Source: Saccharothrix sp.
GTDB lineage: Bacteria; Actinomycetota; Actinomycetes; Mycobacteriales; Pseudonocardiaceae
Assembly: GCF_031180885.1 (NCBI RefSeq)
Contig: NZ_JAPSLK010000009.1
Coordinates: 72,115 to 136,114 of the forward strand
Direction of reading: 5' to 3'
Length of the DNA: 64,000 nucleotides
In this document: positions 56,254 to 64,000 of the stretch, one piece after another
How positions within the stretch are numbered: position 1 is the stretch's first letter
How the letters are laid out: each line of letters starts with the position of its first letter
Program-made: the position numbers and the translations under genes
The notes under the pieces: generated by a model
Told to the model about the DNA's origin: nothing
What the model saw: only the letters and a program-made list of their open reading frames with translations
Database searches by the model: none

Positions 56254-57199
56254 CCCACGCCACCCCACCCCCACTCACACACCACCACCCACCAGCCACA
56301 CCCCACACCCACACAACACCGCCCACCGCACGCCACCCGCCCAGCGCCACCCACCCCACACCGCCCACCCCACACCGCCCACTCAGCACCGCCCACTCAG
56401 CACCGCCCACTCAGCACCGCCCACTCAGCACCGCCCACTCAGCACCGCCCACCCCACACCGCCCACCCCACACCGCCCACCCCACACCGCCCGCTCAGCG
56501 CCCCCGCCCTACGCCCCCCGCCCAACGCCCCCCGCCGGCGGGTTGAACACGTTCGTGCAGCTAAAATTTTCAGTTGACTGAAGTAAAATTTTCTGCCCTC
56601 CAGGCCAACCCACACCCAGCCATCCCGCCGCCCAACCCAGACACCGCTGGCCCGCCGCGCACGCCGCCGAGCCTCGCCCGCCTCCGCCACCCGCGCAGCC
56701 CGCCCACCAACCCGCCGCCCGCCGGCCCGACCCCGCCGGCCACCCGGCGCCGCGCGCCCAGCCAGCGCCGCTTCCGAACCCGCCACGCACCGGCCACAGC
56801 GCCGCCAGCCGACCCGCCGCCCGCCGCCCGCCCAACCCAGCCAGCCAACCCGCCGCCCAGCCCAGCCCAGCCAGCCAACCCGCCGCCCAGCCCAGCCCAG
56901 CCAGCCAACCCGCCGCCCAGCCCAGCCAGCCACCCGCCAGCCGCCAGCCGAGCCCTGCCAGCCCGGCCGCACCCGCCACCCGGCGCCGCCCGCCGACCCG
57001 CCGCCCGCCAGCCCAGCGCCGCCAGCCGGCCCAGCCACACCCCGCCCAAGCCCCATGGTGTCGTTGCCCAACCCGCCGCACATGTCATCGCTGCGAGCGG
57101 ACGAAGCCATCGTCGCCCTCCGATCAGCCCCCTCCCCGGTCCAGCCGGGTGCGCGGGTGTGTGGCGGCAGGTGCTGTGGCGGGCTATTAGGCTCGCGGC
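56254..57199. repeat. Gene-free low-complexity region with tandem repeats and an AT-rich island
   Basis: About 945 bp carry no supported gene. At 56370-56490 a 14-bp unit (CACCGCCCACTCAG) is repeated about six times and then varies. At about 56845-56930 a 30-bp Pro/Ala-type unit repeats three times. In between, at 56562-56594, lies an AT-rich stretch with two AAAATTTT blocks flanking TTCAGT-TG-ACTGAA. Frames are open in places but have no start signals. Confidence 0.65.
57188..57193 (+). promoter_or_regulatory. -10 box TAGGCT for leaderless purine nucleoside phosphorylase gene
   Basis: TAGGCT ends six bases before GTG 57200; no ribosome site is present. Confidence 0.5.
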
Positions 57200-58015
57200 G
57201 TGACCGCCATCAGTGAAGACCTCACCGGAGACAGCGCCCTGGAGCAGCACGCCGCCGCCGTGCTCGCCGAGAGGACCGGGGTGGCTCGGCACGACATCGC
57301 CGTCGTGCTCGGGTCCGGGTGGCGGCCGGCCGCCGACCTCATCGGCGAGCCCGCCGCCGAGGTGCCCATGGGTGACCTGCCCGGGTTCGAGAAGCCGACC
57401 GCGTTCGGGCACGGCGGCACGGTCCGCTCCGTGCCGGTCGGTGAGAAGAACGTCCTCGTCCTCCTCGGGCGCACGCACGGCTACGAGGGCAAGGGCGTCG
57501 GCAAGGTCGTCCACGGCGTGCGCACCGCCGCCGCGGCCGGTGTCCGGTCGGTCATCCTCACCAACGCCGCCGGCGGGTTGCGGGAGGGCATGTTCGTCGG
57601 GCAGCCCGTGCTGATCAGCGACCACCTCAACCTGACCGCCGCGTCACCGCTGGTCGGGGCCCGGTTCGTGGACCTCACCGACCTCTACTCCGCCCGCCTG
57701 CGGGACATCGCCCGCGAGATCGACCCCTCGCTGGAAGAGGGCGTCTACGCGGGCCTGCCGGGTCCGCACTTCGAGACGCCGGCCGAGATCCGGATGCTGC
57801 GCACGCTCGGGGCCGACCTGGTCGGCATGTCCACCGTCCTGGAGGCCATCGCCGCGCGGGCCGAGGGCGTGGAGGTGTTCGGGTTGTCGCTGGTGACGAA
57901 CCTCGCCGCGGGCATCACCGGCGAGCCGCTGAACCACGAGGAAGTGCTGGAGGCCGGCGCCGCCGCCGCCAGCCGGATGGGCACGCTGCTGCGCGAGCTG
58001 GTGGCCCACGCATGA
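57200..58015 (+). CDS. deoD: Purine nucleoside phosphorylase (trimeric PNP/MTAP class)
   Basis: The 271-residue enzyme splits inosine or guanosine with phosphate to the base and ribose-1-phosphate. It shows [15 protein letters not shown] (phosphate-binding Ser), [42 protein letters not shown] and GMSTVLEAI, with LVTNLAAGI near the end, the low-molecular-mass PNP signature. Despite the name deoD used in mycobacteria it is not of the hexameric E. coli DeoD class. It overlaps pmmB by four bases, so ribose-1-phosphate can pass directly to the phosphomutase. Confidence 0.93.
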   Translation: MTAISEDLTGDSALEQHAAAVLAERTGVARHDIAVVLGSGWRPAADLIGEPAAEVPMGDLPGFEKPTAFGHGGTVRSVPVGEKNVLVLLGRTHGYEGKGVGKVVHGVRTAAAAGVRSVILTNAAGGLREGMFVGQPVLISDHLNLTAASPLVGARFVDLTDLYSARLRDIAREIDPSLEEGVYAGLPGPHFETPAEIRMLRTLGADLVGMSTVLEAIAARAEGVEVFGLSLVTNLAAGITGEPLNHEEVLEAGAAAASRMGTLLRELVAHA

Positions 58016-59628
58016 CGCTGACCCCGGCGCTGCGCGACGCCGCGTTCCGGTGGATCGCCGACGACCCCTCCCCCGACACGCGCGCCGAACTCCAGGGCGT
58101 GCTGGCGCGGGCGATGGGCGGCGAGCCGGGCGCGGTCGAGGACCTGGCCGACCGGATGGCCGGGACGCTCACGTTCGGCACGGCCGGTCTGCGCGGACCC
58201 GTGCGGGCCGGGTCGAACGGGATGAACCGGGCGGTGGTGATCCGGACCACGGCCGGGCTCGCCGCCTGGCTGCGGGCGAAGGGGCACGACGGCACGGTGT
58301 TCGTCGGCCGGGACGCCCGCCACGGGTCGGAGGAGTTCGCCGAGGCCGCGGCGGGTGTGCTGGCGGGCGCCGGGTTCACGGTGCGGGTGCTGCCCGGGCC
58401 GCTGCCGACGCCGGTGCTGGCGTTCCTGGTGCGCAAGCACGGCGCGGTCGCCGGGGTGCAGATCACCGCCTCGCACAACCCGCCCGCGGACAACGGCTAC
58501 AAGCTCTACCTCGCCGGCGGCGGCCAGATCGTGCCGCCCGCCGACCGCGAGATCGAGGCCGCGATCGCGGCGGTGCCGGCGGCCGTGTCGGTGCCGTTGT
58601 CGAAGGACTACCTGCCGGTCTCGGACGCGGACGTCGACGAGTACCTGGAGCGGGTCGCGTCGCTGCCGCGCGGCACGGCCCGGGACGTCAAGGTCGTGCT
58701 GACCCCGATGCACGGCGTGGGCGGGCAGTTCGCCGTGGAGGCCCTGCGCCGCGCCGGGTTCACCGACGTGCGGGTGGTGCGGTCGCAGGCCGTGCCGGAC
58801 CCGGACTTCCCGACCGTCGCGTTCCCCAACCCCGAGGAGCCGGGCGCGGCGGACGAGCTGCTCAAGCTCGCCGCCGAGGAGGACGCGGACCTGGCCGTCG
58901 CGCTGGACCCGGACGCCGACCGGTGTGCCCTGGGCGTGCGGGAGCGGGACGGGTCGTGGCGGATGCTGCGCGGCGACGAGACCGGCGTCCTGCTCGGCTC
59001 CCTCGTCCTGTCCACTGTGGACACCCCGGATCCCTTGGTGGCCACGACGATCGTGTCCTCGTCCCTGCTCAAGTCGATCGCGGCCTCGTACGGCGCGCGG
59101 TACGCGGAGACGTTGACCGGCTTCAAGTGGCTGGTGCGCGCGGGCGAAGGGCTGGTGTTCGCGTACGAGGAGGCGCTGGGCAACTGCGTCGACCCGCAGT
59201 ACGTCAACGACAAGGACGGCATCTCGGCGGCCGTGCTGGCGTGCGACCTCGCGGCGGGGCTGAAGTCGTCCGGGCGGACCCTGTTGGACGCGCTGGACCA
59301 GCTCGCGCTCGACCACGGCCTGCACCTGACCGACCAGGTGTCGTTGCGGTTCACCGACCTGAGCCGGATCGGCGCGCTGATGGCCCGTTTGCGCGCGAAC
59401 CCGCCCGAGGGTTTCGCGTTCGAGGACCTGCTGCCGGACGCCGATGTCGTGCGGCTGACCGCCGAGGGCGTGCGGGTGGTCGTGCGGCCGTCCGGCACGG
59501 AGCCGAAGCTGAAGGCCTACCTGGAGGTCGTCGAACCGGTGTCCGGCGACTTGGCCGCGGCACGGGCGCGCGGTGCGGACCGCTTGGCCGAGTTGCGCGC
59601 CCGGGTCTCGGAACTGCTCACACCATAA
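58012..59628 (+). CDS. pmmB: Phosphomannomutase/phosphoglucomutase family protein (PmmB-like)
   Basis: The 538-residue alpha-D-phosphohexomutase carries the phospho-Ser loop [17 protein letters not shown], the metal-binding [11 protein letters not shown], the sugar-specificity loop [11 protein letters not shown] and the phosphate-binding C-terminus [15 protein letters not shown]. Members interconvert sugar 1- and 6-phosphates or ribose 1- and 5-phosphates; pairing with PNP in an ATGA-overlapping operon favours a pentose phosphomutase role. The order deoD-pmmB is the same in Mycobacterium. Confidence 0.92.
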   Translation: MTLTPALRDAAFRWIADDPSPDTRAELQGVLARAMGGEPGAVEDLADRMAGTLTFGTAGLRGPVRAGSNGMNRAVVIRTTAGLAAWLRAKGHDGTVFVGRDARHGSEEFAEAAAGVLAGAGFTVRVLPGPLPTPVLAFLVRKHGAVAGVQITASHNPPADNGYKLYLAGGGQIVPPADREIEAAIAAVPAAVSVPLSKDYLPVSDADVDEYLERVASLPRGTARDVKVVLTPMHGVGGQFAVEALRRAGFTDVRVVRSQAVPDPDFPTVAFPNPEEPGAADELLKLAAEEDADLAVALDPDADRCALGVRERDGSWRMLRGDETGVLLGSLVLSTVDTPDPLVATTIVSSSLLKSIAASYGARYAETLTGFKWLVRAGEGLVFAYEEALGNCVDPQYVNDKDGISAAVLACDLAAGLKSSGRTLLDALDQLALDHGLHLTDQVSLRFTDLSRIGALMARLRANPPEGFAFEDLLPDADVVRLTAEGVRVVVRPSGTEPKLKAYLEVVEPVSGDLAAARARGADRLAELRARVSELLTP

Positions 59629-59941
59629 GGGCGATCAGCAGGCACAGGATCGCGACGACGAGGGACACGCCCGCCACCACGTACGGCCGCTTGGTCGGCG
59701 GGCTGACCCGGTTCTGGGTGAACGCGGAGACGGCGATCCGCCCGGCGATGTAGCTGACGGTGCTCAGCGCGACACCGAGCGCGAGGATCATCGTGTTGAC
59801 GTCCCACGGGCTGTGGTCGACCCCCGGCCACAGCGCGATGAACACCAACGGCAACCCGATGAGCCCGACCCCGACCGCGACCCCACCACCCCACGTGATC
59901 TTCCGGTTCCGGCTCATCGTGGCGATGCTACGAGTGTCCAT
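59618..59941 (-). CDS. Small membrane protein, three predicted spans
   Basis: The 107-residue hydrophobic protein has spans at about 16-35 (GGGVAVGVGLIGLPLVFIALW), 45-68 and 85-107, and no recognised domain. ATG 59939-59941 follows GGGAGAA. Its 3' end overlaps the pmmB stop region by 11 bp in convergent orientation. Function unknown. Confidence 0.65.
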   Translation of the reverse strand: MDTRSIATMSRNRKITWGGGVAVGVGLIGLPLVFIALWPGVDHSPWDVNTMILALGVALSTVSYIAGRIAVSAFTQNRVSPPTKRPYVVAGVSLVVAILCLLIALMV

Positions 59942-60189
59942 TTCTCCCTCCCGGTCACCTATGGAGACGCGCGACGCCGTTGTCGGTTCCACGTCCCACG
60001 CTATCGGGTCGGTACGACGGTGCCGGCTGTGGACTACGACGGGCCGTGCCGGCGGGTCTCCAGCGGCTGTTCGACATCGACGTCCGGGCGACCCCTGTTC
60101 GGGAGCACGGCGTGGACGACAACCCGGTCCGGAGGGCTACGAGTACGACTGGTGAGGCGCCCGGGAGCGTGGGCCGGCAGGCTGGCCGG

Positions 60190-60642
60190 GTGCCGAGGTT
60201 GCTGATCGTCCACCACACGCCGTCGCCGGGGATGCAGGAGCTGTTCGAGGCCGTGGTGAAGGGGGCCACCGATCCGGAGATCGTCGGGGTCGAGGTGGTG
60301 CGGGTGCCGGCGTTGTCGGCGGGGGTTTCGGATGTGCTGGCGGCGGACGGGTTCGTGTTGGGCACGCCGGCCAACATCGGGTACATCAGCGGGGCGTTGA
60401 AGCACTTCTTCGACACCGTGTACTACCCGTGCCTCGACGCCACGCGCGGGCGGCCGTTCGGGGCGTACGTGCACGGCAACCAGGGCACCGAGGGCGCGGT
60501 GAAGGCGATCCGGGACATCACCGGTGGGCTGGGGTGGAAGGCGGTCGTGGAGACCGTCGAGGTGATGGGCGGGCCGGACAAGGGTGCGTTGGAGCGGTGC
60601 TGGGAGTTGGGGGCGACGGTCGCCGCGTCCCTGATGGAATGA
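60190..60642 (+). CDS. Flavodoxin-like / NADPH-dependent FMN reductase family protein
   Basis: The 150-residue protein has a flavodoxin fold: RLLIVHHTPSPGMQELFEAVV (phosphate loop), DGFVLGTPANIGYISGALKHFFDTVY and YVHGNQGTEGAVKAIRDITGGLGW. It probably binds FMN and reduces quinones or flavin. GTG 60190 is six bases after CAGGCT, a leaderless-type start. It overlaps the following hydrolase gene by four bases. Confidence 0.83.
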   Translation: MPRLLIVHHTPSPGMQELFEAVVKGATDPEIVGVEVVRVPALSAGVSDVLAADGFVLGTPANIGYISGALKHFFDTVYYPCLDATRGRPFGAYVHGNQGTEGAVKAIRDITGGLGWKAVVETVEVMGGPDKGALERCWELGATVAASLME

Positions 60643-61167
60643 GCCCCATGACGGTGGTTTTCGTGGACGGCTGGTTCGGGCCCGACCCGGGTGACTGGCA
60701 GGAGCTGTGGGGGCTCGACCTGGCCGGCTCCCGACGGGTGGTGCAGGACGACTGGGACACGCCGCAGCGGGAGCTGTGGGTGGAGCGGTTGGACGAGGTG
60801 CTGGCCGAGTCGTCGTCGCCGGTGCTGGTCGCGCACAGCCTGGGCACGTTGACCGTCGCGCATTGGGTCGCGGGTGGTGGGCGGCGGCCGGTGAAGGGGG
60901 CGTTGCTGGTCACGCCGGCCGACGTCGAGCGCAATCCGGATCCGGCGATCCGGGGGTTCGCGCCGATCCCCCGTTCCGCGTTCCCGTTCCCGACGATCGT
61001 GGCCGCGAGTCGCACGGATCGGTGGATGACGCCCGAGCGTGCGCAGGAGTTCGCGGATGCGTGGGGTGCCAAGCTGGTCGACGTCGGGCCGGTCGGGCAC
61101 CTGACCGTGGCCGAGGGGCCTGGTTCCCTGGCCTGCCGGTCGGGCGCTCTTGGAGGAGTTGCTTTAG
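60639..61167 (+). pseudogene. RBBP9/YdeN-type serine hydrolase, one-base frameshift near 3' end
   Basis: The protein begins MTVVFVDGWFGPDPGDWQELW and has the Ser nucleophile motif LVAHSLGTLTVAHWVA and the catalytic His at VGHLTVAEG. After this the frame runs on to 61202, but the neighbouring frame gives the family's usual end (VPWPAGRALLEELL) and stops at 61165-61167. One extra base in the GGGGCC run near 61113 explains the shift. It may be a sequencing error or a recent mutation, and the product may still function with an altered tail. It is co-translated with the flavodoxin-like gene. Confidence 0.7.
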
Positions 61168-62024
61168 GGGATCAGGGCGAGCTGCTCCGGGGTCGGTTGT
61201 AGTGATGCGGCGGCGAGGTTTGCGTGCAGGTACTTGACCCTCTTGGTGGCGGGGATTGGTACCGCGCCCTGGTGGTGCACCCGGGCGAGGGCGACCTGGG
61301 CTGGTGAGACGTCGTGCCGGGCGGCGATGGCCCGGAGTGCCTCGGTGGTGGGGTCGGGGTGGGTGGGTTCGGTCGGGCGGAGGTCGCGGGCGATGAGTTC
61401 GTGGTCGGCGGGCGGGATGTCGAGGAGGGTCACGCCGAGGTCGAGCGCCCGGTGGAGCGTGCGGACCGCCTCGGGGTCGCTGCCCGCCCCGATCGCCTCC
61501 CGTCGGCCGCCTCCCCCGGTCGCGCCGCCGCCAGTCGCCGCGCCCGCATAGCCGCCCGCGCCACCCGCGTAACCGCCCGCGCCACCCGCGTAACCGCCAG
61601 CGCCACCCGCGTAACCGCCAGCGCCACCCACGTGACCGCCCGCCCCGCCCGCATAGCCGCCTGCGCCACCCGCATGGCCACCCGCCCCGGTCGCATGACC
61701 GCCGGCACCACCCGCGTGACCGCCAGCGCAGCCCACATGTCCACCAGCGCCACCCGCATCGCCGCCAGCGCCACCCGCGCCGCTCGCATGGCCGCCGGCC
61801 GCGGTCGCGCCTGTATGGCCGCCGGCCCCGGTCGTCGCGCCATGTCCGCCGGTGCCAGTCGCACCTGCGTGTCCGCCGGCGTCGCTCGCGCCAGCGCGGC
61901 CGCCCGCGCCGCTCGCGCGGGCGTGGCCTCCGGCCCCCGTCTCCATTGTCCCAGGGGGGACCGACGAATTTGTGTGCAGGCCTTGGGCACCGACCTCCAG
62001 GGTGCCCAGGTGGCGGGTGTTCAT
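61164..62024 (-). CDS. Aldo/keto reductase remnant carrying a glycine-rich repeat insertion
   Basis: ATG 62024 with GAGGAA upstream opens MNTRHLGTLEVGAQGL, matching residues 1-13 of the adjacent reductase. About 166 residues of Gly/Ala repeats (unit GGAGGYA, 21 bp) replace the next 14 residues. The reductase resumes as DPEAVRTLHRALDLGVTLLD and skips to the late barrel (ALRAIAARHDVSPAQVALARVHHQG, IPATKRVKYLHANLA). The catalytic Tyr (DxADVYG, here DIPPADH), Lys and most of the barrel are missing, so it should not be a working reductase. The full 286-codon frame is intact. It is the third gene of the MerR operon. Confidence 0.65.
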   Translation of the reverse strand: MNTRHLGTLEVGAQGLHTNSSVPPGTMETGAGGHARASGAGGRAGASDAGGHAGATGTGGHGATTGAGGHTGATAAGGHASGAGGAGGDAGGAGGHVGCAGGHAGGAGGHATGAGGHAGGAGGYAGGAGGHVGGAGGYAGGAGGYAGGAGGYAGGAGGYAGAATGGGATGGGGRREAIGAGSDPEAVRTLHRALDLGVTLLDIPPADHELIARDLRPTEPTHPDPTTEALRAIAARHDVSPAQVALARVHHQGAVPIPATKRVKYLHANLAAASLQPTPEQLALIP

Positions 62025-62033
62025 TTCCTCGGG

Positions 62034-62983
<950 letters not shown>

Positions 62984-62987
<4 letters not shown>

Positions 62988-63367
62988 GCGGTGATCCCTT
63001 CCACGAAGGTGTGCTCGATCTGCTCGTAGTGGGCGATCTTGTAGTCCAGCACGTCGAGGCACGACTGGAGTTCGGCGATGCGCTCGCGGACGGACGCGCG
63101 GTGCTCGAACAGCATCTGCTTGCGCCTGCCCGCGGTGGCCGCGCCGCGGTGCCGCAACTGGGCGTATTCGCGCATCATCCGGATGGGCATGCCGGTGGTG
63201 CGCAGACGGGTGAGGAAGATGAGCCAGCCCAGGTCGTCGTCGCTGTAGGTGCGTCGACCCCCGGAGTCCCGAGCGGGCGGGTCCACCAGGCCGATCCGTT
63301 CGTAGTAGCGCAGCGTGTCGATCGACAACCCACTGCGCTCGGCCGCTTGAGCGATCGAGTACGTCAC
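62984..63367 (-). CDS. MerR family transcriptional regulator
   Basis: The 127-residue protein has the MerR DNA-binding start [39 protein letters not shown] in parts and a coiled-coil dimerisation helix ([36 protein letters not shown] in parts). It has no Cys pair for metals, so an organic signal is likely. GTG 63365-63367 begins a leaderless transcript from the palindrome-spaced promoter at 63374-63404. It heads the operon with two aldo/keto reductase genes. Confidence 0.9.
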
Positions 63368-63373
63368 CCCACG

Positions 63374-63404
63374 ACCGTAGGAGCTGGAGTGCACTCCAGG
63401 TCAA
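63374..63404 (-). promoter_or_regulatory. MerR-type promoter with 19-bp spacer and 16-bp operator palindrome
   Basis: On the minus strand TTGACC (63399-63404) and TACGGT (63374-63379) are separated by 19 bp, the over-long spacing typical of MerR-controlled promoters. The perfect palindrome CTGGAGTGCACTCCAG (63384-63399) fills the spacer. The -10 box is six bases before the MerR GTG. Confidence 0.75.
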
Positions 63405-63432
63405 CCCGATTCGGGTACTGGTTCAAGTCGGG

Positions 63433-63825
63433 TCAGCGGCGCACGGCGATGGCGTCGACCTCGAACTTCATGTCGGGCATCGCCAAGGCGGCCACGCCGA
63501 CCAGGGTTTGTGCCGGTGGGCGGGTGCCCCAGATGTCGGCGACGGCCTTGGCCCAGATCGCCAGCTTGGTCTCGTCGTGGTCGACGACGTGGCTGCCGAG
63601 GCGGACGACGTCGCCGAAGCCCAGGCCCACGGCGGCGAGCGCGGTCCCCAGGTTCTCCAGCGACTTCGCGACCTGCTCGGCGAAGTCGTCGGACACCACG
63701 CGCCCGTCCGGGCCGGACGCGTACTGGCCCGCGATGAACACGACCTCGGTCGCCGGCGCCGCGACGACGTGGCTGTAGCCGAACGGGACCGGGTCGTGCA
63801 GGCCCTCGGGGTTGGTGATGCGCAT
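63433..63825 (-). CDS. RidA family protein (enamine/imine deaminase type)
   Basis: The 130-residue protein has the RidA layout: PVPFGYSHVVAAPATEVVFIAGQYA, VSDDFAEQVAKSLENLGTALAAVG and the late RPPAQTLVGVAALAMPDMKFEVDAIAV. RidA proteins hydrolyse reactive enamines from PLP enzymes, but the key Arg of the IPAR-type RPPxRTxV motif is Gln here (PPAQT), so it may belong to a non-deaminating subgroup. ATG 63823-63825 follows AGGAGA. Confidence 0.82.
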   Translation of the reverse strand: MRITNPEGLHDPVPFGYSHVVAAPATEVVFIAGQYASGPDGRVVSDDFAEQVAKSLENLGTALAAVGLGFGDVVRLGSHVVDHDETKLAIWAKAVADIWGTRPPAQTLVGVAALAMPDMKFEVDAIAVRR

Positions 63826-63836
63826 GGTGTCTCCTG

Positions 63837-64000
63837 TCAGGTGGTGAACCAGCGGCGGACGCGGTCGGGCACGTCGGGGTTGGTGCGCTGGACGGTCGCC
63901 ATCACGTCGGCGACGGTCTGCGCGGCCAGCTCCCTCCGCCACGCCAGCTCCGCCACGCCCATGGCCTGGTCCACGGCGCACCGGCTGTGGTCGGCGTGGT
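63837..64000 (-). CDS. Unidentified protein, C-terminal 53 residues only
   Basis: The frame enters from the window edge and stops at 63837-63839. The visible part reads HADHSRCAVDQAMGVAELAWR, then TVADVMATVQRTNPDVPDRVRRWF. It is helical and I do not recognise it. It lies 11 bp before the RidA-like gene and is probably co-transcribed. Confidence 0.5.
   Translation of the reverse strand, partial: HADHSRCAVDQAMGVAELAWRRELAAQTVADVMATVQRTNPDVPDRVRRWFTT

Noticed and set aside
56439..57110. Gly/Trp-rich minus-strand frame (GWAAGWLAGL repeats)
   Set aside because: Composition follows the 30-bp tandem repeat; no RBS, signal peptide or family match.

Overview
The window is high-GC chromosomal DNA of a filamentous-type actinobacterium, most likely of the order Pseudonocardiales (Saccharothrix, Lentzea or Actinosynnema relatives). 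I infer this from codon use, many GTG starts, apparently leaderless transcripts, PPE/EspG and WXG100-type secretion genes, and a gene neighbourhood resembling, in rearranged order, the Mycobacterium tuberculosis fadE25-purE-purK-birA-accD5-accE5-maf-accA3 and glpD2-lpdA-amiA1-amiB1-deoD-pmmB region. I recognised no tRNA, rRNA, CRISPR array, prophage or insertion sequence.

Layout. 1-2.4 kb: cut-off reductase gene, damaged Panacea-domain gene, acyl-CoA dehydrogenase. 2.6-6.9 kb: purE/purK and a GntR-ABC transporter operon. 7-11.5 kb: degenerate GGDEF protein, a sigma factor fused to its own anti-sigma and wall-facing domains, two tandem GtrA proteins. 11.5-16.6 kb: inositol-phosphatase-like HisN and glycerol catabolism (glpD divergent from glpF-glpK). 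16.6-18.7 kb: secreted Ig-like protein, sortase and esterase fragment with apparent deletion scars. 18.6-27.9 kb: lpdA, a GGCT-like protein, a PE-like/PPE/EspG type VII cassette, a DUF3558 lipoprotein, two GNAT enzymes, and accA3. 28-31.8 kb: tandem-repeat DNA, a DAACS symporter preceded by a probable attenuator leader peptide, and maf. 31.9-35.2 kb: a decayed NACHT-LRR gene, an AAC(3) remnant and large hairpin DNA. 35.2-40.4 kb: accE/accD5, birA, PH protein, HMG-CoA lyase, GNAT. 40.4-44.3 kb: a type VII polymorphic-toxin locus ending in a TNT (NAD+ glycohydrolase) domain with a probable immunity gene. 44.3-49.5 kb: two-component system, two M20 amidohydrolases, small membrane protein. 49.5-56.3 kb: methylmalonyl-CoA mutase mutA-mutB-meaB and a receptor Ser/Thr kinase. 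57.2-59.6 kb: purine nucleoside phosphorylase and phosphomannomutase. 59.6-64 kb: small oxidoreductase/hydrolase genes and a MerR-AKR-AKR operon whose last gene carries a glycine-rich repeat insertion.

How the genes work together. AccA3, AccD5, AccE and BirA form a biotin-dependent acyl-CoA carboxylase and its biotin ligase. MutA/MutB/MeaB isomerise the methylmalonyl-CoA that such a carboxylase makes from propionyl-CoA. FadE-type dehydrogenase and HMG-CoA lyase add acyl-CoA breakdown. GlpF/GlpK/GlpD take up and oxidise glycerol. PE-like/PPE/EspG and the WXG-TNT locus are type VII secretion clients without a secretion core in this window.

Unusual aspects: several genes appear joined at out-of-frame scars (Panacea, sortase/esterase, NACHT, AAC(3), AKR); long nested hairpins recur in intergenic DNA; and at least seven genes have a TANNNT-type -10 box 6-7 nt before a GTG start.
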